Source: Acidimicrobiales bacterium
GTDB lineage: Bacteria > Actinomycetota > Acidimicrobiia > Acidimicrobiales > Aldehydirespiratoraceae
Length of the DNA stretch: 48,737 nucleotides
Direction of reading: 5' to 3'
Assembly (NCBI GenBank): GCA_029263215.1
Contig: JAJCXY010000109.1
Coordinates: 1-48,737, forward strand
Both the position numbers and the translations under genes were made by a program. How positions within the stretch are numbered: the stretch's first letter is position 1; every line of letters starts with the position of its first letter. Shown here in pieces: positions 16,288 to 26,321 of this stretch. The notes beneath the pieces were generated by a model, which was not told where the DNA came from, did not search any database, and was given only the letters and a program-made list of their open reading frames with translations.

Positions 16288-17612
16288 CGACCGTCTCGCC
16301 CTACTACAGAACGAACTGTGCGAACCAGGATTCGAGCGTCGAGGGCCAGGCCCTGGTGGCGCAAGTACCAGAACTCGTACTGGAGCTTCTCGAGCGCGTC
16401 GCCCTCATTGCTGGCGTATCCGTACTTGACTTGAGCCCAGCCGGTCAGCCCGGGCTGCACGAGGTGACGAAGGTCGTAGTAGGGCAGCTTTGCACGGAGT
16501 TCAGTGACGTATTGGGGCTGCTCGGGTCTTGGTCCGACGATGGACAGATCACCACGCAGGATATTGATCACCTGCGGCAGTTCGTCGGCATGGGTCCGCC
16601 GCAAGAACCCCCCGAAGGCGGTAATGCGGCGATCGCCATCGGCGGTCCACGATGAGTCACCTGTCGATTCGACCATTGAGCGGAACTTCAGGATCTCAAA
16701 GTTCGTACCCCCTTTGCCGACCCGCACCTGTCGAAAGAGTACGGGCCCGGGGTTCGCAAATCGGTTGCCGACGATCACCATCAGCCACACCACAAGCAGC
16801 ACAGGCATGGCGGCTATTGCCACGACCACGTCCACCATCCGCTTCAGCCGCCCGTAACGCATCCGATGAAGCTCGCCGATGTCGAACATCAGTGACACCC
16901 GTTCGAGTTCAGTAACAGGTAGCTTCCCGAGCCACTCGTCGTAGAACAAGGAGAGGGTACGCACTCGCACGCCTGTCTCGTGGAGCAGCGCGACCTGATC
17001 AACGATCGACTGATCCGCCTGCGCCGATCGATCGAGGACAACCAGGGTGGCTTCTCGATCATGAACGACGCCGACGATCGGAAAGTCACCGTTTGATGTG
17101 ATCGCTGCGTCCGCGGGCGTGAAGCTCGCAACAAGGGACGCTGGCCGCTCCTGGCTTCGTTCCAGCTCCCAACGGAGACTTGCCTCGTCCTCGACCGAAG
17201 CAACCAGCACGATGCGATCGCGCTTTGCCGCCCTGGCGCTGCCTCCATGAGACGCGAACCAACAGAGCATCAACCACGGAACGGACGCGATCACGGTTCC
17301 CCCCACCACAAGACGCGGCAGGAGCGAAGCGCCGAGGGCAAGCTGAGCTATCGAGATGCCCAATGTCGCAAGAATGGGGGCTCCGATGCTGGCCATCGCC
17401 GCCTGTCGCCGGATGCGATTGGAATCCGGGAGACCGAGGGCATACGCCGAGCCCACGAGCAAGACGATAAACACGACACTCCAAGGGAACCGTGATGACG
17501 CGGTGTAGTCATAGGGAGGATCCGCTATTGACGAAGCATGGAACTTCGAGAGACTCAATACGAGCGCGGCGAGGCCGGCAGCCATCGAGAGTGCAACGGT
17601 ACGGCGCATCAC
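16284..17612 (-). CDS. Polyprenyl glycosylphosphotransferase (WbaP/EpsL-like initiating sugar transferase)
   Basis: The 442-residue protein has four N-terminal membrane segments (about residues 5-21, 43-63, 75-96 and 103-122), a soluble Rossmann-like middle part, and a fifth membrane segment around 265-285. After it comes the bacterial sugar transferase domain: NPGPVLFRQVRVGKGG, FEILKFRSM, RRTHADELPQVINILRGDLS and VGPRPEQP. This enzyme places the first sugar-phosphate on undecaprenyl phosphate. It is the first gene of the operon, 113 bp after uvrA. GTG (17612) and ATG (17609) are adjacent start choices. Confidence 0.92.
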   Translation of the reverse strand: MMRRTVALSMAAGLAALVLSLSKFHASSIADPPYDYTASSRFPWSVVFIVLLVGSAYALGLPDSNRIRRQAAMASIGAPILATLGISIAQLALGASLLPRLVVGGTVIASVPWLMLCWFASHGGSARAAKRDRIVLVASVEDEASLRWELERSQERPASLVASFTPADAAITSNGDFPIVGVVHDREATLVVLDRSAQADQSIVDQVALLHETGVRVRTLSLFYDEWLGKLPVTELERVSLMFDIGELHRMRYGRLKRMVDVVVAIAAMPVLLVVWLMVIVGNRFANPGPVLFRQVRVGKGGTNFEILKFRSMVESTGDSSWTADGDRRITAFGGFLRRTHADELPQVINILRGDLSIVGPRPEQPQYVTELRAKLPYYDLRHLVQPGLTGWAQVKYGYASNEGDALEKLQYEFWYLRHQGLALDARILVRTVRSVVGRDGR

Positions 17613-17725
17613 AGCAGCGATGCGACCCGATCGCCCTTAGGACGCGGTCGAGCCGACCCAAAGAGGTTCATGCTCTCATCGTCGGCACACGAGCCGCCTT
17701 TTCAAGCGCCTCACATCGTCCGCCG

Positions 17726-20569
17726 CTAGGTCTGATGCAGCATGGGCGCCAGGAAACGACCGGTGTAGCTCTCCGGAACCGCGGCTACTTCTTCCGGCGT
17801 GCCGACGGCAACGATCGATCCGCCCCCTGAACCGCCTTCGGGCCCGAGATCGATCAGCCAGTCGGCGGTTTTGATGACATCGAGGTTGTGCTCGATCACC
17901 ACCACGGTGTTGCCCTGATCGACAAGGCGCCCCAACACCCCCAGCAGCTTCCGAATATCTTCGAAATGCAGCCCGGTGGTTGGTTCGTCGAGAAGGTAGA
18001 TGGTGTGCCCGGTGGAGCGCTTGGCGAGCTCCGAGGCCAACTTCACCCGCTGGGCTTCACCGCCGGAAAGGGTGGGAGCGGGTTGGCCGAGCCGCACATA
18101 GCCCAGACCGACATCGACCAGGGTTTGCATGTGGCGGGCGATCGGCGGCTGGTTGGCGAAGAACTGGAGTGCGTCTTCGCACGGCATCTGGAGCACTTCT
18201 GAGATGTTCTTACCCTTGAAGCTGATCTCGAGGGTGTCGCGGTTGTAGCGCTCGCCCTTGCACACTTCGCACGGCACATAGACGTCGGGCAGGAAGTGCA
18301 TCTCGATCTTGATCGTGCCGTCGCCCTGACACGCCTCACAGCGTCCGCCCTTTACGTTGAACGAGAAGCGTCCGGGGAGGTAACCACGAACCTTGGCCTC
18401 GTTGGTTTGGGCGAAGAGCTTGCGGACATGGTCGAAGACCCCGGTGTAGGTGGCCGGGTTGGAGCGCGGGGTGCGGCCGATCGGCGATTGATCGATGGCG
18501 ATCACCTTGTCGAGTTGGTCGATGCCCTCGATGCGGGTGTGGAGGCCGGGTGGCAGTTTCGAGGAATAGATCCTCTGCATCAGGGCGCGCTGGAGGATCT
18601 CGTTGACCAGGCTCGACTTGCCCGACCCGGAGACACCGGTAACGCACACGAACCTGCTGAGTGGGAACTCGACGTCGATGTTCTTGAGGTTGTGCTCGCG
18701 TGCACCTCGCACCGTGAGAAAGGTGCCGTCGCCGATCCGTCGCACGCCGGGAACCGGAATCTTGCGCTTCCCGGTGAGGTATTGGCCGGTGATCGATCTG
18801 GGATTCTTCAGCAACTGCTTGTAGGTGCCGGAGTGGACTATCTCGCCCCCGTGTTCACCTGCGCCGGGGCCGATGTCGACGATGTGATCGGCGACCCTCA
18901 TCGTCTCCTCGTCGTGTTCGACCACGAGAACGGTGTTGCCCAGATCGCGCATCCTCACGAGAGTTTCGATGAGGCGCTGGTTGTCGCGCTGGTGCAGACC
19001 GATCGAGGGTTCGTCGAGTACGTAGAGCACGCCCACCAGGCCCGAGCCGACCTGCGATGCGAGACGGATCCGTTGAGCTTCACCGCCGGCGAGCGTGGCG
19101 GCCGAACGCGACATGCTCAGATAGTCGAGCCCGACGTCGAGAAGGAACCCGAGCCGAGAACTGACCTCCTTGAGGACTTGCTCGGCGATGATGGTGTCGC
19201 GGTCGGAGAGCTGCATCGTGCCCAGAGTCTTGGCCGCGTCGGCGATCGACATCGCGCAGAGGTCGTGGATGGTGTGACCATCGAGGGTGACTGCCAAGGA
19301 GAGCGGATTGAGGCGCGACCCTTCGCAGGCAACACACGCGACCTGGCGCATGTAGCCCTCGATCTGCTCGCGGGTTGCGTCGCTCTCCGCCTCGTTGTGG
19401 CGGCGCATCAGGTAGGGAACGACTCCCTCGTATTTCGCCTGATAGGTGCGGGTGCGGCCGTACCGGTTCTTGTAGCGCACCTGGATTCGACCGCGCACTC
19501 CCTTGCCGTAGAGGAGAAGCTGGCGCTGCTTGTTGGTGAGTTTCTCCCACGCCACATCGTCGGGGATCTCGTAGACCTCACAGACCGACTCGACCAACCT
19601 GGAGAAATAGCGGCTGCGTCCGCCCGCCCACGGGCTGATCGCACCCCCGCCGATCGTGGCTTCAGGGTCGGGGACAACGAGCTGGGGATCGACCTCGAAG
19701 ACGGTGCCGAGGCCGTCGCAGTGGCCGCATGCCCCGTAGGGCGAGTTGAAGGAAAAGTTGCGCGGTGCCAGCTCCTCGAACGACTTGCCATCGCTAGGCC
19801 TGGAGAGATGCTGGCTGAAGACGATCGTCTCGGCGACGCCATCCTTGGGCACGAGCTGGAGCTCGGCGATACCACCGGTGAGAGTCAGCGCGGTCTCGAT
19901 CGAATCGGTGAGCCGGCGCTCGATGCCGTCGCGGAGAACGAGTCGGTCGACCACCACCTGGATGTCGTGGGTCTCATAGCGCGCGAGGTCGGCTTCCACC
20001 TCGTCGCTCAGCTCGACCAGCTCTCCATCAACGATGGCTCGAGCGAATCCCTGACCGGCCAACTCCTCCAGCAAGGTGTCGTAGGTGCCTTTTCGCCCTC
20101 TGACCACCGGGGCCAGGATCTGGAACCGGATTCCTTCCTCCATCAGGAGGATCTTGTCGACGATCTGCTGGGGCGTCTGGCGTACGAGCTCTTCGCCGGT
20201 TTCGGGGTCGTGGGGCACACCGATACGGGCGTAGAGAAGGCGGAGGTAGTCGTAGACCTCGGTGACGGTGCCGACAGTGGACCGCGGATTTCGACTCGCA
20301 CTCTTCTGGTCGATGGAGATCGCGGGCGAGAGCCCCTCGATGAAGTCGACGTCGGGTTTGTCCATCTGCCCCAGGAACTGGCGGGCGTAGGCGCTCAGGG
20401 ACTCGACGTAGCGACGCTGGCCCTCGGCGTAGATCGTGTCGAACGCGAGGCTCGACTTGCCCGACCCTGACAGGCCGGTGAATACGATGAGTCGGTCGCG
20501 CGGAAGATCGAGATCGACCTCTTGGAGATTGTGCTCACGGGCACCCTGAATGACGAGCCGATCTGCCAC
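17726..20569 (-). CDS. uvrA: Excinuclease ABC subunit A
   Basis: The 947-residue dimeric damage sensor has two ABC ATPase halves. Walker A motifs are GLSGSGKS (32-39) and GVSGSGKS; both ABC signatures ([11 protein letters not shown] and [12 protein letters not shown]) are present. Three zinc modules show as CGHC, CVAC and CEAC...CEVC groups. UvrA loads UvrB on damaged DNA, then leaves. The GTG start (20569) gives the usual length of about 940-970. It is co-directional with uvrB, with one membrane-protein gene between them. Confidence 0.98.
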   Translation of the reverse strand: MADRLVIQGAREHNLQEVDLDLPRDRLIVFTGLSGSGKSSLAFDTIYAEGQRRYVESLSAYARQFLGQMDKPDVDFIEGLSPAISIDQKSASRNPRSTVGTVTEVYDYLRLLYARIGVPHDPETGEELVRQTPQQIVDKILLMEEGIRFQILAPVVRGRKGTYDTLLEELAGQGFARAIVDGELVELSDEVEADLARYETHDIQVVVDRLVLRDGIERRLTDSIETALTLTGGIAELQLVPKDGVAETIVFSQHLSRPSDGKSFEELAPRNFSFNSPYGACGHCDGLGTVFEVDPQLVVPDPEATIGGGAISPWAGGRSRYFSRLVESVCEVYEIPDDVAWEKLTNKQRQLLLYGKGVRGRIQVRYKNRYGRTRTYQAKYEGVVPYLMRRHNEAESDATREQIEGYMRQVACVACEGSRLNPLSLAVTLDGHTIHDLCAMSIADAAKTLGTMQLSDRDTIIAEQVLKEVSSRLGFLLDVGLDYLSMSRSAATLAGGEAQRIRLASQVGSGLVGVLYVLDEPSIGLHQRDNQRLIETLVRMRDLGNTVLVVEHDEETMRVADHIVDIGPGAGEHGGEIVHSGTYKQLLKNPRSITGQYLTGKRKIPVPGVRRIGDGTFLTVRGAREHNLKNIDVEFPLSRFVCVTGVSGSGKSSLVNEILQRALMQRIYSSKLPPGLHTRIEGIDQLDKVIAIDQSPIGRTPRSNPATYTGVFDHVRKLFAQTNEAKVRGYLPGRFSFNVKGGRCEACQGDGTIKIEMHFLPDVYVPCEVCKGERYNRDTLEISFKGKNISEVLQMPCEDALQFFANQPPIARHMQTLVDVGLGYVRLGQPAPTLSGGEAQRVKLASELAKRSTGHTIYLLDEPTTGLHFEDIRKLLGVLGRLVDQGNTVVVIEHNLDVIKTADWLIDLGPEGGSGGGSIVAVGTPEEVAAVPESYTGRFLAPMLHQT

Positions 20570-20611
20570 GGCGGCACTCTATCGGGATGACCGCCGTCGA
20601 ACACCTGTTCG

Positions 20612-22300
20612 TCAGCCGGGAGCTTCGAGCGTCGTCAGCTTGAGATGGAGATCGTTCACCAGGTGCACCGTCGCCTCATCGGTGATGATCCACCCCGGAA
20701 GCGTGAGGGGATCGTCGCCGCGATCGTGTTGCACGAAGCCCACTTCGGTGATCCCCAGCGCATCGAGAGCATCGGCCGCCTCTTGGCGGGCCTCGGGCCC
20801 GGTGGCCACCAACCACTGCTCGTCCAGCACCAAAACACCACCACCCCGGGCCAGGTGGGGGTCGTGAAATACCAGGGCCGCTTCGTCGCGATCGGCCAGA
20901 GTTCGCATCGCATCGCCGAACGAGTGGGTGCGTTCCACCGTCCACACCGCACCGATGATGGTGATCGCCAGACCCGCCACTGCGGTGCCGCGCAGCACCT
21001 TCAGCGCTTGGCCCGATACCAGCGTCGCGGTAGCGACCGCGATGAGAAGGGTGCCCGAGAGCAGGATGTAGCGGCCGCCCCACTGGGGTGCGGCGCCCCC
21101 GGTGAACTGGACCAGCCACACCAGAGGCAGGGAGAGCAGGGCTATCGCGGCGACGAACCTGCGATCGGGGTCCTTGCCGATCTGGGACACACCGAGCAGG
21201 GCCACCGGTGTGGTGGCCGCGAGACCAGGAACAAACCTGAGGCCGCCTGCCGCCAGATCGAGGATCACCACCGCGGCGATCCCTGCTAGAGCGAAGATGA
21301 TCGGCCTTACCGCTGCGGCATCTCCCTGAGAGCTTCGACGACCGAGTTCGACCAGCAGCCAAGCCACCACCAGCGCAATCGGCAGAAAGATGAGATCACC
21401 CTGAGCGAAGGGTGATGCACCGGTCATGATCGCTTCCTTGAGGCGTAGCGCGAGGTCGCCCCCGGCCGCGGTGGCCGTGCCGGTGGAGCGACCGGTGCGC
21501 GCCGAGCTACCGATCGCGGCCCACTCGAGGACCGTGTTGAGGACAACCATTGCGACCGCGCCGGCGGCCATCATCGCTCCGCGCAAGATGGCGCTGAGGG
21601 GACAGCGGGCCATGAGGAGGCGCAGCCCGAGAGCCGCGCCGGTGACGAATCCGTACACAAGGGCTTCTTGACGCATCGCTGCCGCCGCGCCGAACAGGAG
21701 GCCCGCACCGAGGGCCGCGGTCAGTCCCCTCTCGTCTCGTGAACCCTGCAGAGCGAGGATCACCGCCCACACCATCATTCCGAGAGCGAGCGAGTGTTCC
21801 CAGAAGTCGAGCGCGTAGATCGTTGCGGGAGAAGCGATTCCGACGATCCAGAACGCAAGGGTTCCATCGCCGCCGAGTTCGCGCGTCAAACGCCATGCGC
21901 CGACCGCAGCTAGCAGGGTCCCGAGAATGGGAATGAGGCCCGCCAGATGCACACCTCCCGCCTGATACAGCGGAAGGGCGACGTAAAGCATCGGCAGGGT
22001 CGTGGCGTTGACCCACTTGTCTTCGACGTGGGTGGTGCTCCACATCGGGTAGAGGCTCCCGTCGGGGTCCGCCGACTCGGCCCAATACCCGAGATCCGGC
22101 GAGAGATCTCCGCGCCGATCCATGGCCTCGAGGGTCGCGACCTTGCCGCCTACATCAGTGGCGAGGAATCCCCCACCGTCGGTGAGCAGGGAAAGGGCGA
22201 CCAGCACGAGGAACAGGACGGCCACCGAATGAACCAGTCTCTGGAACCAGGGCCGGTGAGAGTCGGCTGCGGCCGCGCGGTCGTGTATCAGTGTCGCCAC
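20612..22300 (-). CDS. Multi-pass membrane protein, GT-C glycosyltransferase-like
   Basis: The 562-residue protein has about 11-12 predicted membrane segments through residue 450, then a soluble 100-residue C-terminal domain containing DEQWLVATGPEARQEAADAL. The first outer loop is long (about residues 50-110) and carries acidic residues (ATDVGGKVATLEAMD), the position of the metal-binding acid in GT-C enzymes that use polyprenyl-phosphate sugars. That is a resemblance, not a clear family match. It lies between uvrB and uvrA on the same strand, 42-74 bp from each. It might serve the polysaccharide cassette that follows uvrA, which lacks a polymerase of its own. Function unproven. Confidence 0.7.
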   Translation of the reverse strand: MATLIHDRAAAADSHRPWFQRLVHSVAVLFLVLVALSLLTDGGGFLATDVGGKVATLEAMDRRGDLSPDLGYWAESADPDGSLYPMWSTTHVEDKWVNATTLPMLYVALPLYQAGGVHLAGLIPILGTLLAAVGAWRLTRELGGDGTLAFWIVGIASPATIYALDFWEHSLALGMMVWAVILALQGSRDERGLTAALGAGLLFGAAAAMRQEALVYGFVTGAALGLRLLMARCPLSAILRGAMMAAGAVAMVVLNTVLEWAAIGSSARTGRSTGTATAAGGDLALRLKEAIMTGASPFAQGDLIFLPIALVVAWLLVELGRRSSQGDAAAVRPIIFALAGIAAVVILDLAAGGLRFVPGLAATTPVALLGVSQIGKDPDRRFVAAIALLSLPLVWLVQFTGGAAPQWGGRYILLSGTLLIAVATATLVSGQALKVLRGTAVAGLAITIIGAVWTVERTHSFGDAMRTLADRDEAALVFHDPHLARGGGVLVLDEQWLVATGPEARQEAADALDALGITEVGFVQHDRGDDPLTLPGWIITDEATVHLVNDLHLKLTTLEAPG

Positions 22301-22373
22301 CGGGACCTATCGGCATCGGACCGCCGTTGTGGAGCACCGTGAGGCGCCTTCCCAGAACTGGAGGAAGGAGCGA

Positions 22374-24419
22374 TCAGCGCATTTCGCGGAGCTCGCGCCT
22401 TAGATCCTTGATCTCGTCGCGCAGGCGGGCGGCGTACTCGAAACGCAGATCGACCGCGGCGTCGTGCATCTCCGTCTCGAGGGTGCGGATGAGGCGCTCC
22501 AGCTCGTCTTCGGGAAGATCGCTCAGATCATCGGTGGCCCGACGCCTGTCGGTCAGTTCACTCAGCTTCTCGGGTACCGGGGCTCGATCCTGGGCCGGCC
22601 TGATCATCGACAAGATGTCGGTGATCTCCTTTCGGATCGATGTCGGATCGATGCCGTGCTCTTCGTTGTAGGCCTGCTGCAAACCACGACGGCGCATGGT
22701 TTCTGAGATGGCCCGCTGCATGGAGTCGGTCATCTGATCGGCGTACATCACCACCTGGCCGGCCACGTTGCGAGCGGCGCGCCCGATCATCTGGATGAGG
22801 GCGGTCTCGCTTCGCAGAAACCCCTCCTTGTCGGCATCGAGTATGGCCACCAACGACACCTCCGGGAGGTCGAGGCCCTCTCTCAACAGGTTGATGCCGA
22901 CAAGCACATCGAACTCTCCGAGCCTGAGATCGCGAAGGATCTCGATGCGTTGGATGGTGTCGACCTCACTGTGGAGGTAGCGCACTCTGGTGCCCAACTC
23001 GAGGAGGTAGTCGGTCAGGTCCTCGGCCATCTTCTTGGTGAGGGTGGTGACCAGCACTCGTTCGCCCCGGGATACTCGGCCCTTGATGAGCTCGTGGAGG
23101 TCGTCGATCTGACCCTTGGTTGGCTTGACGATCACCTCAGGATCGATCAGTCCGGTGGGACGCACGATCTGCTCGACCACCTGGGTGGAAACCTCGAGTT
23201 CGTAGGCGCTCGGCGTGGCCGACAAGAACACAACCTGGTTGAGCCGCTGCATCACCTCCTCGAACTGCAGGGGCCGGTTGTCGGCCGCGGACGGCAACCG
23301 GAAGCCATGATCGATGAGGGTGGCCTTGCGGCTGCGATCACCCTCGTATTGGCCGTGGAGTTGGGGAACCGCGACGTGGGATTCGTCGATGACCATCAGG
23401 AAATCGGCCGGGAAGTAGTCGAGCAGGGTGTAGGGCGGCTCGCCGGGGCCACGACCATCGATAGGGCCTGAATAGTTCTCGATGCCGTTGCAGAAGCCGA
23501 CCTCCTGCATCATTTCGAGGTCGTATTCGGTGCGCATCCGCAGGCGTTGGGCCTCTAGCAGCCTGCCGTCGTCCTCGAACTCGGCGAGCCTCTGCTGGAG
23601 CTCCACCTCGATGCGTTCGATCGCTACCGCCATCCGCTCCTGGGTGGTGGCGTAGTGGGTGGCAGGGAAGATCACCAACTCGTCGAGGCTACGGACCCGC
23701 TCTCCCGTGAGTGGATCGACCACCGTTATCTGCTCGACGTCGTCGCCGAAGAGTTCGATACGAACCGCGGTTTCGTCGTAGGCCGGATGAACTTCGATGG
23801 TGTCGCCGCGGACCCGGAACTTGCCTCTCACGAGGTTCATGTCGTTTCGCTCGTACTGGAGTTCGACGAGACGGCGCAGGATCGATCTCTGATCATGCTC
23901 CTCGCCTACCCTCACGACCAGGAGCTGGGTTTCGTATTCTTCGGGCGACCCGAGGCCGTAGATGGCCGACACCGAAGCCACCACGATCGTGTCGCGACGG
24001 GTGAGCAGGGAGGAGGTGGCGGAGTGGCGGAGCCGATCGATCTCGTCGTTGACCGACGAGTCCTTCTCGATGTAGGTGTCGCTCGATGGCATGTAGGCCT
24101 CGGGCTGGTAGTAGTCGTAGTAGCTGACGAAGTATTCGACTCGGTTGTCGGGGAAAAACTCTTTCAGCTCGTTGGCGAGCTGGGCCGCGAGCGACTTGTT
24201 GGGGGCGAGCACCAGGGTGGGGCGCTGTACCTGTTCGATGGTCCAGGCGATCGTGGCGCTCTTACCCGAGCCGGTGATACCGAGGAGAGTCTGGAAGCGA
24301 TCGCCGCCCTCGATGCCCTTCGAGAGACTTTCGATCGCGGTGGGCTGATCACCTGCCGGCTCGAATGCGGAGTCGACCCGGAACCTGGTTCTGGTGGACG
24401 GAACGGTTACGGGCGCCAT
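22374..24419 (-). CDS. uvrB: Excinuclease ABC subunit B
   Basis: The 681-residue helicase-like protein checks the lesion after UvrA and recruits UvrC. Visible: Walker [11 protein letters not shown] near residue 41, the beta-hairpin [14 protein letters not shown] that clamps DNA, the DEAD-like VIDESHVA box, VFLSATPS, helicase motif [12 protein letters not shown], and a C-terminal UVR motif ([21 protein letters not shown]). Length matches the family (about 660-700). The ATG start at 24419 is 9 bp after the coaE stop at 24429, so the two are one transcription unit, as in mycobacteria. Confidence 0.98.
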   Translation of the reverse strand: MAPVTVPSTRTRFRVDSAFEPAGDQPTAIESLSKGIEGGDRFQTLLGITGSGKSATIAWTIEQVQRPTLVLAPNKSLAAQLANELKEFFPDNRVEYFVSYYDYYQPEAYMPSSDTYIEKDSSVNDEIDRLRHSATSSLLTRRDTIVVASVSAIYGLGSPEEYETQLLVVRVGEEHDQRSILRRLVELQYERNDMNLVRGKFRVRGDTIEVHPAYDETAVRIELFGDDVEQITVVDPLTGERVRSLDELVIFPATHYATTQERMAVAIERIEVELQQRLAEFEDDGRLLEAQRLRMRTEYDLEMMQEVGFCNGIENYSGPIDGRGPGEPPYTLLDYFPADFLMVIDESHVAVPQLHGQYEGDRSRKATLIDHGFRLPSAADNRPLQFEEVMQRLNQVVFLSATPSAYELEVSTQVVEQIVRPTGLIDPEVIVKPTKGQIDDLHELIKGRVSRGERVLVTTLTKKMAEDLTDYLLELGTRVRYLHSEVDTIQRIEILRDLRLGEFDVLVGINLLREGLDLPEVSLVAILDADKEGFLRSETALIQMIGRAARNVAGQVVMYADQMTDSMQRAISETMRRRGLQQAYNEEHGIDPTSIRKEITDILSMIRPAQDRAPVPEKLSELTDRRRATDDLSDLPEDELERLIRTLETEMHDAAVDLRFEYAARLRDEIKDLRRELREMR

Positions 24420-24428
24420 GAACCCAAC

Positions 24429-25058
24429 CTATCCATCGGGTGTGACATGCCGGAGGGTCTGAATCCAGTCCCACGCATCGTCTACCTGAGCCTCGAGCTG
24501 TTCGAGGGTGCCGGCGTTGTCGATCACGATGTCGGCCACCGCTCGACGATGCTGCCGCGTCGCCTGGTTGGCTATGCGGCTGCGGGCGTCGTCGTCGGTG
24601 AATCCACGGTGGGTGATCAGGCGGCGAACGGCCAGTTCGGGATCGACCTCCACAACGATGATGCCGTTCAGATCAGGGTAACGATCGGCCTTGAACATGC
24701 CGTCGGCGCGGACGAGCAAGGGGATGTCGAGGACCACTACATCGGAATCGTCGAGACTCTCGCGCCGGCGCCTTATCTCATCGGCAACCGCGGGGTGCAC
24801 GAGGTCGTTGAGGGCCTTCAGCTCAGCCTCGTCGGCAAACACGATAGAGGCCACCACAGCCCTGTCGAGGAGTCCATCCTCGCCGATGATCCTGTTCCCC
24901 CATCGATCCACCATGGCCTCGAAGACAGGCTCCCCCGGCTCCTGGAGTGCCCTCACGATCCGGTCGGCATCGATCAGAACGGCACCGCGCTCCACCAAGG
25001 CATCAGCCACGGTCGACTTGCCCGCTCCTATTCCCCCGGTCAGGCCGATCTCGATCAC
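24429..25058 (-). CDS. coaE: Dephospho-CoA kinase
   Basis: The 209-residue enzyme phosphorylates the 3' hydroxyl of dephospho-CoA, the last step of CoA synthesis. It has the P-loop GGIGAGKS at residues 8-15, a DADRIVR substrate segment, the VVLDIPLLVRADGMF lid-region strand, and the RQHRRAVADIVIDNAGT end. The usual length is about 195-210; mycobacterial CoaE has an extra domain not present here. The start is GTG at 25058. Confidence 0.95.
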   Translation of the reverse strand: MIEIGLTGGIGAGKSTVADALVERGAVLIDADRIVRALQEPGEPVFEAMVDRWGNRIIGEDGLLDRAVVASIVFADEAELKALNDLVHPAVADEIRRRRESLDDSDVVVLDIPLLVRADGMFKADRYPDLNGIIVVEVDPELAVRRLITHRGFTDDDARSRIANQATRQHRRAVADIVIDNAGTLEQLEAQVDDAWDWIQTLRHVTPDG

Positions 25059-25101
25059 GCCGGAACGGTACCCGAATCAGGTGGCCGTGGTGGGTGCCCG
25101 C

Positions 25102-25299
25102 TCAGGGGTTGTAGCTGCCGCCCCCCGCGGTGACGATCCGACTGGCCGACCCGTCGACATTGCCGCTGACGCCGTCGCCGAAGGCAGTCACGCTGGCCAG
25201 GCAAACAAGCACGATCAACGACATCAACAGCACGTACTCGACCAGCGAGGCACCCCGCTCATTGTGGTCGATGTCGGAAACGACAAGGTGGCGATTCAC
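25102..25299 (-). CDS. flp: Flp/Tad-type pilin
   Basis: The 65-residue protein has a short polar leader, then ERG-ASLVEY, the class III prepilin site with Glu at +5 and Tyr after it, then a hydrophobic helix of about 20 residues and a short Gly/Ser-rich end. The prepilin peptidase would cut after Gly near residue 16. I chose the GTG at 25299 because GGGAG lies 7 nt upstream and it yields normal Flp size; longer frames to 25461 would put 70 residues before the site. This is the likely major pilin of the Tad pilus encoded from 29.7 to 36.4 kb. It lies 43 bp before coaE but is separated from the Tad operon by the RR and HK genes. Confidence 0.85.
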   Translation of the reverse strand: MNRHLVVSDIDHNERGASLVEYVLLMSLIVLVCLASVTAFGDGVSGNVDGSASRIVTAGGGSYNP

Positions 25300-25337
25300 G
25301 GGTGGACTCCCTGGTTCTGGCCTGGCGCTGACAGGCT

Positions 25338-25376
25338 CATGTAGTTCCTTCGACATATGTCCGACGCACCTACATG
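25338..25376 (-). promoter_or_regulatory. Concentric palindromes upstream of flp (candidate operator)
   Basis: The 7-bp arms CATGTAG (25338-25344) and CTACATG (25370-25376) form an inverted repeat. At its centre lies the perfect 10-bp palindrome GACATATGTC (25352-25361); the two symmetry centres differ by only half a base. The site is 39-77 bp upstream of the flp start in an otherwise plain 224-bp gap. This is what an operator for a dimeric (or double-dimeric) regulator would look like; the LuxR-type response regulator gene begins one gene away. The link to that regulator is inference. Confidence 0.5.
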
Positions 25377-25467
25377 GACCGTTCGACCTAATCGGTGGGC
25401 CGTCGGTCCCATCGCTCCGGGCACCACGACTCACGGCCGGGACCTTCGTCTGGGGCCCCAAAACGAG

Positions 25468-25493
25468 GAATCACCGCCCACTGGCGGTGATTC
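25468..25493 (-). terminator. Hairpin terminator after the LuxR-type response regulator
   Basis: A perfect 11-bp stem, GAATCACCGCC and its complement, with a 4-nt loop, begins 31 bp past the response regulator stop (25524). On the minus strand it is followed by ctcgtttt, a short T-run, as in an intrinsic terminator. It separates the regulator gene from flp and its operator. Confidence 0.65.
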
Positions 25494-25523
25494 AACAACT
25501 AGTACTCGGACCCGAGCCGAAGG

Positions 25524-26168
25524 TCACTCCAGAGAGACGATGCCCATCCGGACGGCCTGCAGCACGGCCTGGGTGCGGTCCCTGGCATCGAGCTTCTGAT
25601 AGATCGACGCCAGATGGTTCTTCACCGTTTTCTGGCTGATGTACATCTGGTCGGCGACTTCGGAGGTCGAGCAGCCATCAGCTATCGACTGAAGCACCTC
25701 TTCCTCACGCTTGGTGACCACACGCTCTTCGCGGGTGGGCGCCATGTCGAGCTTGCGGACTTCGTCGAGCATCGACGCGGCCAGCTGGGGCGACAGCGCC
25801 GTATCACCGTTGGAAGCCATGCGAACCGCGCCGGCGATCTCCTCGGTGGAGCAATCCTTCACCAGGTAGCCACACGCACCCGCCCGGATGGCATTGGCCA
25901 ATACCTCTTGGTCGGCGTGCATGGTGAGCATCACAACCTTGGTGCCGGGAATCGCCGAGCGGACCTGACGACACGCTTCGACGCCGTCCATCTCTGGCAT
26001 CGACACGTCCATCAAGATGACGTCGGGGGTCAGGCTGTGGGCCATGTTGACTGCTTCGACTCCGTCGCGGGCCTCGCCCACAACGTCGAATCCGTGCTCG
26101 GACATGGAACGGCTGAGTCCCTCCCGGAGCATCCGGTGGTCATCAGCGAGCATCAGGCGAATGGTCAT
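25524..26168 (-). CDS. LuxR/NarL-family response regulator
   Basis: The 214-residue protein has an N-terminal receiver domain: acidic pair Asp9/Asp10, phosphorylated Asp54 in ILMDVSMPEMDG, and a conserved Lys near 106. The C-terminal third is a LuxR helix-turn-helix (TKREEEVLQSIADGCSTSEVADQMYISQKTVKNHLASIYQKL, residues about 153-195). It should bind DNA as a dimer once phosphorylated. The histidine kinase gene lies 153 bp upstream on the same strand and is its obvious partner. Nearby flp suggests the pair may control the pilus; that is inference. Confidence 0.94.
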   Translation of the reverse strand: MTIRLMLADDHRMLREGLSRSMSEHGFDVVGEARDGVEAVNMAHSLTPDVILMDVSMPEMDGVEACRQVRSAIPGTKVVMLTMHADQEVLANAIRAGACGYLVKDCSTEEIAGAVRMASNGDTALSPQLAASMLDEVRKLDMAPTREERVVTKREEEVLQSIADGCSTSEVADQMYISQKTVKNHLASIYQKLDARDRTQAVLQAVRMGIVSLE

Positions 26169-26321
26169 CTCTGCTTGTTTCCTCGAGCTCCGGGTGCGAC
26201 CGCTTCATGCCGCACTCTGTTTTGCGGGTTGTCTCCAACCCATGGCTCCATCGGTCGTGTACCACGGTTCATTAGGACTCGTGGCCCATTGACCTCACCC
26301 CTCGCGGTTTTGTGGTGCAAG

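Noticed and set aside
17613..17725. Promoter for the polysaccharide operon
   Set aside because: A TTGAAA box is present, but the matching -10 is poor, so I do not list it.
18296..20470. 724-codon open frame on the plus strand
   Set aside because: It is antisense to uvrA, has no recognisable domains, and results from GC-rich codon bias; uvrA on the other strand has complete motifs.
23655..25133. 492-codon open frame on the plus strand
   Set aside because: It runs antisense to uvrB and coaE, both intact with full motifs.
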